This document shows, one piece after another, positions 56,045 to 64,000 of a DNA stretch of 64,000 nucleotides; within the stretch, counting starts at the first letter, position 1, and every line of letters starts with the position of its first letter. Made by a program: the position numbers and the translations under genes. Origin of the DNA: Leguminivora glycinivorella (lineage: Eukaryota > Arthropoda > Insecta > Lepidoptera > Tortricidae); assembly GCF_023078275.1 (NCBI RefSeq), contig NC_062979.1, positions 25,277,848-25,341,847 on the forward strand. The letters are read 5' to 3'. A model generated the notes under the pieces. The model was not told where the DNA came from, searched no databases, and worked only from the letters and a program-made list of their open reading frames with translations.

Positions 56045-56755
56045 AAGGGTGTGTAATGATTGGTATAACTTTTTTTGATATAGTAACATTTTATATAACA
56101 ACATTTCGTATATATTTAAAGGATATAATCACTCATTTGACATAATTAACATTTGGTATAACCACAAAATATCTACTTTTATTTTGTATAATCATTATTT
56201 CGTATAACACTTATTTATAATAACCGTTATATGGTATAACTATCTATTGATATACGACTAGTATAATATAACGAGCAAACAGTATAAAACATTTCATGAA
56301 TTAATTTTAATATTTTTTGAAGCGATCACAGTCCTAACCTAACCTAACCTACTTTTCTGATAGCAGTACATATGTTTAAGGGTTACAGTTCTAACCTAAC
56401 CTAACCTATTTTTCTGGTAGCAGCGCGTTGTGTGTAGGGGTCACAGTTCTAACCTAATCTACTTTTCTGGTAAATGATGGATCTAATTCATTGTACATTT
56501 TTTTAAAATTCTAACTGTGCTTTAGAAAGAATTTGTGTTATATAATTTATTTAGTATCGGAAATAAGCATTATACTCAAAGTATGTTATAATAAATGTTA
56601 TTCGATAAAATGATCATTATATTAAATAAGAATTATACAATTTGTAAGTATATTATGTGTTGTTATATGATTCAATAATTATAGCAAATGATCGTTATAA
56701 CGACTAAAAATATATCAAAAAAAGTTATATCGATCGATACGCACCCGATAAAGAA
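56045..56755. mobile_element. Fold-back element of about 710 bp built from degenerate GTATAAC words
   Basis: The ends are inverted matches: GGGTGTGTAATGATTGGTAT then AACTTTTTTTGATATA on the left, and on the minus strand GGGTGCGTATCGATCGATAT then AACTTTTTTTGATATA from the right. The left third repeats 'gtataac' or 'tataat' roughly every 15-30 bp; the right third repeats the complement (gttata). The middle holds a 60-bp tandem repeat with CCTAA runs. It has no coding capacity. Confidence 0.6.
56333..56472. repeat. Three about 60-bp tandem units with interstitial CCTAA (TTAGG-type) runs
   Basis: Each unit starts CAGT(C/T)CTAACCTAACCTA and continues CTTTTCTGRTAGCAG-like sequence, with a period of about 60 bp (starts near 56331, 56390 and 56447). 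The third unit has one fewer CCTAA. (TTAGG)n is the ancestral insect telomere repeat; the runs here are only two or three repeats long. Confidence 0.65.
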
Positions 56756-56789
56756 GAGAGCTTTACAGACTGGATGATGAAATGCCGTC

Positions 56790-56830
56790 TGCCGCCTCGG
56801 CGGCGGCGGCGGCGGCGGCCGCGGCCGCGG
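56790..56830 (+). repeat. GC-rich (GGC)n run, polyalanine-coding in one frame
   Basis: CCTCGGCGGCGGCGGCGGCG and a CGCGGCCGCGG block. In one plus-strand frame (about 56749-56873) it reads RRELYRLDDEMPSAAS, eleven Ala, then LPESRDYLQMGS and a stop, with a stop upstream too. The isolated GC-rich patch in AT-rich DNA may be a small exon, a promoter or a simple microsatellite. Confidence 0.4.
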
Positions 56831-56890
56831 CGCTTCCCGAATCCCGCGATTATCTACAAATGGGATCGTAATTTCTTTCGGGGCCTTCAA

Positions 56891-59059
56891 TGAAAATGTT
56901 TATTTATTTTCGGAACACCAACAGCTATAAATAACATTATGCTAATTTAAATAATAACACAAAGCCAATTACAGGTATTCACAGATATTCGAATTTGAAT
57001 GGACAATATATTATAAAATGTACGCGCAAATTTGCACATAGCTATTGTGAAGTATGACATTAAAGAAAGAAAAAAAACTATGGCACAAATCTCGAAATAT
57101 GCTACTCAAAATTTAACTAAAACTAACAAAACTAGGTACTACTACTTACAACAATTTTCCACAAAGCACCCGGGCAAATCGAAAACCTGTTATTTGTGCA
57201 AACAATCTGATCTTAAATTCCATACAATTATAAGTTCAAATTGGGTTAAAATGTTACATTGTATTTTATTGTACATTATTTTAAAAGTTATGCTCGTTTT
57301 ATTTTTAATTTGCTATTGTTAATTGACGAATTACGAATTACGAGTAATAATAAAGACTGCTGACAATTCTCAGTAGAACAATCCAAAATACACTAGATTT
57401 GGGAATTAGATTTTCAGCAATTTTTGGTTTGTCAGAAGTACGCAGACGAAGCCACAGGCAGAAGCTAACAACGAAATGAACTTTTGCTGCTAAACCGTTT
57501 AGGGTTTTCTCATTCCAATACTTTTAGCTCAGTTTTTGTTACATCGTCAATCAATCTCTCAAAATTACTCGAACAAAAATTTTACCAATAATTTTTTGTG
57601 CTGTTTTTGTAAAGTTGAACGCGCTTATGAGGCTAATTCTGTTTTAGCTATTCAGTAAGATTTTAAAACTAGTATGCTACTATCATGGTCAAACGCAGAG
57701 GGGGACGTCTAGTGACCCCTTTTGGGCCTTTAGTAAAGTCGCCGTCAATAGAATTTGTGAACAATGTAAACAAATCTTGTAGTCAAAATGTCTCTAATTT
57801 CCATTCTAACTCATCAGATACTGGCTAAATTTTTGTGTTATTTAATCAATTCATATCACATTATGCTCCCCAAACTTTCAAAAAATTAAAATTGTGCTAA
57901 AATATTGCTAATTTATATAATGGTCTGTTTATATTGTTGACAATTTCTATTGACATCGATTTTATACAAACGTGGGCTTCATTTTTCTCTCTGAAATATC
58001 TCGAGAAACAGTAGTTTTACATAATTTAATAATATTGACTTTCATACATACCTATCGTAACTTGATATATTTATACAGCGTTGGTCTCGAGGGAATAAAA
58101 ACACATTGCAAATAAAACAAATCATTTTTCTTCAAATCGAGCATCAACCCCGGTCCCGGTTCTAAGAATATTAGTTTCGTTAAAATATTGGTACTATCTT
58201 CATTTAGAAGAAATTGCAAATGTATGGAGTTCTTTGAGATGTTTGATTGGATTTCTTTTGTTCTTTTCCAAGGTTTTTCTGAGGCTACAAATGATTTCGG
58301 TACATATACAAATTCGAAGATATCTTTTATAATGTGTACTTATTAAATACCTACAAGCCTACCAACATTATGTCATGACTTCGTCCATACGCACTATACG
58401 CAGGTATCAAACGCGAAGATAGATCGTCGGTGACCTAAGTCACTTGTATTACACATATACGACACGACACAATTTATATATGTATTTAAGCATAATAATT
58501 TCACGCTCTTCCACCTCATAATAATAGCGATATAAACAGCTGGTGTTGTGACGCACGCACGTATCCCGCGAACGACATTTTTGTCCGTAAACGACGCTTT
58601 TCACGGGCCATTGAGCTAAAATCAATCCGCGGCGAAATGGGGGAATTAATGATATAACCATAGGCTCTTTGAGTATTCGTGTCATATGACGTCATCTACA
58701 GACAGACAGTCGTAGTCAAATTGTACCAAATGACATCTGCAGTAGTTTTACTGGGAGTCTGATTCTAGTTGAACTGTGTTGCGATTCGAATTCGGCCGGC
58801 AGACTACGAGTAGGTAAATTATTATACCTAACCGTGTACCTATTCGACAATTTCCATATTTTCTGTGTTTACCTGTCACGGAGGCGATGACGGATTCGGC
58901 CCATTCATCACCCGGTAATCACTGGAATTACCTCCCTATCGACAGGCTGTAAAAGGCTTTTGTTGTGTTTTATAAACCTGAGCACTTTTATGGATAATCC
59001 GGTAATCACTCTAAATAAGAAACTCTTACTTTACATTACCATAAATTAAATATAACAAG
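56891..59059. other. No gene recognised (2.2 kb)
   Basis: AT-rich; the 96-codon frame at 57032-57322 is Lys/Thr/Leu-rich without any known motif and I do not call it. Confidence 0.45.
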
Positions 59060-59341
59060 ATCATACCATCCCATACATTAAAATGCGACCGCCTACGAAC
59101 GCGCATACACTCCACCACACATAGATGGCGCCACAAAAAATGCCTTGTTGCCACCGATTATTTGTAGATTGGCATTAAGTGTCAATTCCGAGCCGTAAAT
59201 CTATGTCAAAAGTGACACTTAACGCCATCTACAAGTATAATCGAAAGCTACAAGACATTTTTTTTTGTGGCGCCATCTATGTGTGGTGGAGTGTAAGCGC
59301 GTTCGTAGGCGGTCGCATTTTAATGTATGGGATGGTATGAT
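59060..59341. mobile_element. 282-bp palindromic MITE (ATCATACCATCCCATACATT ends)
   Basis: The left arm ATCATACCATCCCATACATT continues through ATGCGACCGCCTACGAACGCG and CCACCACACATAGATGGCGCC; the right arm mirrors it and ends AATGTATGGGATGGTATGAT. Arm identity is near-perfect over about 85 bp, and weaker inner blocks (GCCATCTACAAGTATAATCG against CGATTATTTGTAGATTGGC) extend the fold. Confidence 0.88.
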
Positions 59342-59500
59342 TTATTTATTTATTTTATTTATTGGTAAACATGATTACATGACTTTACAGCTAACCATTG
59401 CGTCACGTATCTTAGGCTGACATAACAAGAAAAACAAAGTAGACATATACATTTACAATAATAGGCATACACTTAACAGACATTTTATATAGGAACAGTT
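59342..59500 (-). mobile_element. Possible LINE 3' end with (AAATA)n tail
   Basis: TTTATTTATTTATTTTATTT then ATTGGTAAACATGATTACA on the plus strand looks like a minus-strand LINE 3' terminus starting right beside the MITE. No coding part is recognised. Confidence 0.3.
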
Positions 59501-61240
59501 GAACACCTCGCATCCATCGCCTCACACAATCTCAAGCATTCACTACATATTGCCGCCCATCGCCACGCAAACAAGTCGCACTCAGATGTCGATGTCAGGA
59601 GCGCATGATCATGATCATGATGATGATGGTGATCTTGTTATATTTAATTTATGACATTACTTATAAGTTTACATATGCATACATTTTACATTTAAACATT
59701 TTACATTCAATTATCCGTAACCGAGACCCTGATATATTATCTAAATATACAAACTCGGTATCTATTGTATTTTAAGACGGTCCCCCGTTTGAATGCCCTC
59801 GCTCGATCGCGCTACTTCCCCTCCCCGCACCCCTGTTATACGATACGTCGATCGAGATTCAAGACCACTGTAACAGTCAAAAGGTGACCTACCTACCCTA
59901 CTCAATACTCTACCATAAGCACCCCATATATTTAACAACCCAAGACCCATTAAGCTCAATAACTACCCCTGAATTTAATCCCAATTTATTTTGTTTGTTT
60001 TGTTCTGCATTTAAAACGTTTGGCCATAAGAAAAATAATAAAATGTGATCGTTTAGTAAAGGTAGGACGCCTAAGCTGTACGAAGTAACCACAAATCCTT
60101 TTCTCAAGTGTAGGAAGTTTCAACGCACTAGATATTCCCCTAACATTTAGAAATTCTACCTCCAATGTAATAATAGTTTCCGCTATTCTGATATTCCCTA
60201 TAGATGAGTACCGATACATAATTTATTTTATAGAGCAATTACAACCAACATATTCTTTCAATTCTCATAGTCAAATATACACTTTGTGAAGTAGAAAGAA
60301 ATAAAATACAATAATTAAGGTGAAAAAAATCAATTTATTTGTCAAATTTTTAGGAATTTTATTTTTAAAGGTGTTTTATCCCCAACGCGTCTTAGTATGA
60401 ATTACAATACATAGTCGGTAATACATACGAGACTGGACCATCAACGTAGAGCTATTTGCCAGTTCAATTCTTTCTTTGAATCGAATATAAAATTGGAACT
60501 CTATTTCTATTGTTTCTATTTTAAATTATCAGTGAGAATCAGCGAAAATACAACTTCACTATTAATACTATTCACAGATAAAGGAAAACTCTCAGCAATT
60601 CAAGAATTCCAAGAACCCCTTGTTTTATTTTGTATTTAGGGCTTTATTTAGGCAAATACCCCTGGTTTGCGCATGAGGTAAGGTCGCCTATTCTGTCATC
60701 TAAAATGCCAGGCCTTGGATCCTTTCTTAGAATCATCTTTTCTGGAATGTGAACCTATCAACCGGTTCTCTCAAAAATTTTGAACTATATAAACCATAGA
60801 ACCCCAGACTCTCCTCCAACATATCGACAAATGAAAATTACAATCACTATATTTGAACAAGAAAATTCCATTTAATGGCCATCATTGTATGTGGTAAGCT
60901 CGTACGCATTGCTATACAAGACTTGCCTCAACTGTCACGTTACGCTTAGCTGATATACTCAAGCCTGGACCTCCTGCCCAAACAAGCATCATAACTCCAA
61001 TGCCAAGTAGCAAGAGAAAAGACCTGAGTCTCTTTAATTTATCAAAAACAAATCCGAAATAAAAATACTTAATTCAAACTGGCATTCCCGACAGAACCTA
61101 GTCCCTAAGCTTCTCAAAACCCAGCTATCCCATATACTTCAGCAATTAAACCTCCAAAGATATAGTCCCCATTAGCAGCTCATTCTACAGATATGATAAA
61201 TAATAAAAATATAATATCACGTATAAAGAAATAAAAATAA
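59501..61240. other. No gene recognised
   Basis: A GATCAT/GATGAT run is at 59607-59632. Frames at 59762-60219 on the minus strand have no domain. Confidence 0.4.
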
Positions 61241-61279
61241 TCTTTTATTTCTGAAGAATAAATAAAATATAATTGGCTT

Positions 61280-61640
61280 CAGCATTTTCTGAAGTTGATT
61301 AAGAACCTTAGTTCATTTAAAAGCAAAAGCTTGTACAGAATAACCATATAATTAACACATAAAATATCATTTAGTTTGCTTCAGAACTCCTTGGACTTAA
61401 AGTAAGACCCTTGGATCTCAAACACAAAAGCATGCAGTTAAGCATTGTTTTTCTGAAGTTGTTTAGAACCTTAGTTCACTTAAAAGCAAAAGCTTGTATA
61501 AATAACCATATAATTAACATTGTAATAAGTTCTCATATAAAATAATTTAGTTTGCTTCAGCATTCATTGGAATTAATGGAAGACCCTTGGATCTCATACA
61601 CAAAAAATATGCAGATAAGCATTGTAATAAAATTATAATA
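61280..61640 (-). repeat. Tandem repeat of about 165-180 bp, two-plus copies
   Basis: The words TTCTGAAGTTG, AGAACCTTAGTTCA, TTAAAAGCAAAAGCTTGTA, ATAACCATATAATTAACA, TTTAGTTTGCTTCAG, AGACCCTTGGATCTCA and GCATTGT occur twice in the same order (61290-61445 and 61446-61625). A partial third copy follows. Only simple AT-rich sequence separates it from the GC-rich block at 61.8-62.2 kb. Confidence 0.7.
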
Positions 61641-61821
61641 TAATATGCTCCAGAATTTCAGAGAATTATTTAAAATCTATAGATTATTCATAGTGTATAA
61701 TAAAAACCCTTAATAAATCAGTTATGTTTCAAAGTATCACAAAATAGTCATATAATATAGCACAATAGAACATCATAATGAAATCACAAAGAAAAACAGT
61801 GATAAATAATAAAGAACTCAC

Positions 61822-62217
61822 ATGACTCCTTCTTATCTTTGGAGAGATCTCCCCGTGGCTGCTTCGACCCGCGACTCGTTCCTGAATGTTCCCCCTGCGC
61901 CCCGTGTACTGGCTTATATAGCCCGCTCGGGTGCCAGCCCCGCCCGAACCTGCCACGCTAGCGTCCCCCCGGCGCCCCGACGACCCTGCTCGCTTGTATT
62001 ACCATATATGGGCATGCGACGCGCACCCTCCAGCGCCGACGCGCTCATCTCGATCGTGATTGGCTGCGCACCATCGCCTGACGCCAAGTCGAGTTTCGAC
62101 CTGTTTCCTAGAACTTTTGCTACCGATGTTTTGAATGATGTTTCTACTTGGAATGAAAATAACGATTATATTTATGCATGCATAGGTTTGTACGAAACGA
62201 GATGATCGGATCGTCAC
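61822..62217 (-). promoter_or_regulatory. GC-rich promoter-like block, possibly a solo LTR
   Basis: On the minus strand it opens with TGTGACGATCCGATCATCTC, contains a TATA box (GGGCTATATAAGCC, 61915-61928) and about 25 bp downstream the start-like CAGTACACGGGGCGCAGGG, then runs into 'gtcatgtgagttc' near 61820. A TG-start, TATA-bearing, GC-rich 400-bp block in AT-rich DNA would fit an LTR U3-R region, but I cannot define the other end, a target duplication or any gag/pol. It could equally be a genuine promoter for an unrecognised minus-strand transcript. Confidence 0.35.
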
Positions 62218-63480
62218 ACCACCATACGTAACAAGTCGCCATCTAGGAGGAGTTGCTTGTACTAGATCGCAATACTATAAGCTACTAGCGCCAGGAGTTG
62301 CCTGTACGAATGTATGGGTACTAATACACTTTAATGCTATAAATATGCAAATTTTTTTTAACGAGAAAAACTACTAAACATATTATAAACGGAAATAAAT
62401 GCAGTAAACTAAAGAAAAGTGACCAAGGCCTTCAGTTACCCGCGGCTGGAATGCTGTCGTATTATGGAAGATTTTTTTTGTCAATAATCAATATGAATGT
62501 TGTTGTATTGACGTATCATAAAATTACCTTTAAACTCGAACCAGAGGGCCCTGTGGCATCATCAATGGCCGTATCGATAACCGGAACAAAATGTATCTAA
62601 ATTATCATTAGATAATTCCTGTTTTAGTACTAAAACAAATTGTTTATTTCACAATGTACAATGTGAAAAGTACTAGCGCATTTTGGCCAGTAGTCATAAG
62701 CAGAGTTTGGCACTGTGGTTTGTAACGCCGCTTACTGACTGAGTGTAGTACTAGTATGGTCTGGGTTCGATTCTGGCCTGAGGAATATTCTTTTGGTTTT
62801 ATTTTTTTTTCAAAACCGATAAGTTTCTACATTATAAAGGTTTATATCTCCCGTTTACAATATTTATGGCAAGATTCATTGTTTTGTATGTTTTTCCTGA
62901 TGTAAATTAATTGTAGGTTCAAAAAAGTATCTTTTTTTTGCACTAAAACAGAACGCGTAGCAATAAATATAGGTACCTATTATAAATATTCACTTAAGCT
63001 AATGCATGTGCCTTGTGTTTGGGGTTGCGTTGCGACTTGCGAGTTGCGAGGTAGGTAGTCCGCAGCGCCGAGCCGGCGAAAGACTGCATACAGGCAGACT
63101 GCATATTTAGCACGCACAGTACAACTCAAGTACCTATAAGTTACATTTTGAATAACGAGACATTTTAAAATTATATGATAATTATTACGATCAAAGATTC
63201 GACCTACCATAGAAACGTTGAATTTTGTTACAAATATCATACAGGGAACCAAACTATACAGGCAGTAATTTTTATAACAAGCAATATTTTCTGCACATGG
63301 GCTGCCGGCTGGCTGTGTGAAAAAAAGAATAGAACATCAAAATTCATCATCAATTTTGTTTATTACTTATGTACATTTTAAATCTTCGATTCTGTCTTCA
63401 AAACACTCTTCTCTCTCTAACGCTCCTCTATCACGAGGCTATTCAAATGAAGCGCCACTGACGGGTCTCTATTGGTTCCC
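62218..63480. other. No gene recognised; tRNA-like B-box at 62757
   Basis: GGGTTCGATTC at 62763-62773 matches the tRNA/SINE B-box consensus. No cloverleaf or good A-box is placed correctly upstream, so I do not call a tRNA. The rest is AT-rich without a recognisable gene. Confidence 0.35.
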
Positions 63481-63489
63481 ATAATTTTT

Positions 63490-63735
63490 TAAGTCCGATT
63501 TTTACTATCCATAACGTTTTCCGTCATAATTTTTCTTAGTCATATTATCACTAGTCATAAAATTAAACGTCAGAAATTGTAGTTCTGATTTTTGAAAGTC
63601 ATAAGTATTGTTAGTCATAAAATTTATTAGCCATAATAATCAAAAGTCCATAGATGTACAAATCCATAATGTTGAAGGAAATAAACTTATTCGGAATAAT
63701 TGATCTAAGGATTTATCACAAGTCATAACGATTAA
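63490..63735. repeat. Array of degenerate TCATAA / CCATAA words
   Basis: The heptamer-like word (T/C)CATAA(T/A/C), often preceded by AG or TTAG, recurs about ten times at 12-35 bp spacing between AT-rich spacers. The style resembles the GTATAAC word array at 56.1 kb. There is no clear unit length. Confidence 0.4.
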
Positions 63736-64000
63736 TAACCGGGTTACCCTCATCTGGTAGAATAATTTTAGTTCGAAACACACTTCGCATAACATGTTTC
63801 GCAGAAACACTTTCAGTCGAATGGTAATTTTGCAGAAAATTTAGTTGGCATTATTACTACCATGCATAAGACACATTTTAGTCAGGGACCAAACGACCTC
63901 TTTTACAAAAAGTCGTCGACATCTCTTCTAAATACCTAAAACACGTATGGATGTGTTCCTCGTTATCTCCAGATTACGAATTGACCTGTTTTAGTTTAAG

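Noticed and set aside
56333..56472. Telomere or subtelomere
   Set aside because: The CCTAA runs are only two or three repeats long inside a tandem unit and are surrounded by ordinary sequence. They do not show that the window is near a chromosome end.
57032..57322. 96-codon plus-strand frame
   Set aside because: Low-complexity Lys/Thr start and hydrophobic end typical of AT-rich noncoding DNA, with no conserved motif.
62720..62790. tRNA gene
   Set aside because: A B-box-like GGGTTCGATTC is present but no A-box at the right distance and no cloverleaf can be formed.

Overview
The window looks like nuclear DNA of a moth or butterfly. The background is AT-rich and crowded with short fold-back DNA transposons and truncated LINE 3' ends. 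Repeat families that I recognise as lepidopteran recur, such as the CCCGCGGCTTCG...TATAATATTAGTATGGAT family. There are short TTAGG-type (CCTAA) runs and intron-bearing animal genes with GT-AG splice sites. I see no prokaryotic features and no CRISPR array. I could not run any search, so the taxonomic call is inference.

Three protein-coding genes are well supported. (1) At 16.1-17.0 kb on the minus strand a single 291-codon reading frame encodes a Gsx-class homeodomain protein, the insect gene ind (intermediate neuroblasts defective). (2) Two paralogous six-exon SLC22-type (organic cation transporter-like) major facilitator genes sit head to head. Gene A is on the minus strand (38189 down to 32531, 531 residues). 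Gene B is on the plus strand (46029 to 51953, 553 residues). All five introns have the same phases (2, 0, 1, 1, 0), and four of the six exons have identical lengths, so they are tandem inverted duplicates. Their start codons lie 7.8 kb apart.

The transporter pair is the most interesting region. Similarity between A and B is patchy: exon 6 is almost identical at the DNA level, exon 2 is close, and exons 1, 3 and 5 have clearly diverged. This suggests gene conversion. Several exons also have broken extra copies beside them: a second partial exon 1 split by a MITE (46.2-46.5 kb), an exon 2 scrap (48.2 kb), a possible exon 3 scrap (37.1 kb), and a second terminal exon abutting exon 6 of gene A. 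That last copy has an in-frame acceptor and would give a different C-terminus.

Layout: 0-5 kb, LINE fragments and nested repeats; 5-10 kb, sparse with small MITEs; 10.2-12.4 kb, a multi-level nest of insertions inside a MITE; 13-15.4 kb, a LINE tail, a decayed mariner and a palindromic MITE; 15.8-17 kb, ind; 17-30 kb, gene-poor with scattered MITEs, a 529-bp hAT-like element with an 8-bp target duplication, and a weak protein-like stretch at 24.3-25.2 kb; 30.5-31.1 kb, two copies of a fold-back MITE; 32.4-38.2 kb, gene A; 38-46 kb, LINE fragments, an intact 230-bp MITE, a THAP-like mini-ORF and a 231-bp palindrome; 46-52 kb, gene B; 52-64 kb, no convincing gene, several fold-back elements, interstitial CCTAA repeats, a polyalanine-coding GCG run and a GC-rich promoter- or LTR-like block near 62 kb.

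The two transporters presumably act in the plasma membrane. ind is a nuclear transcription factor and has no evident functional link to them.
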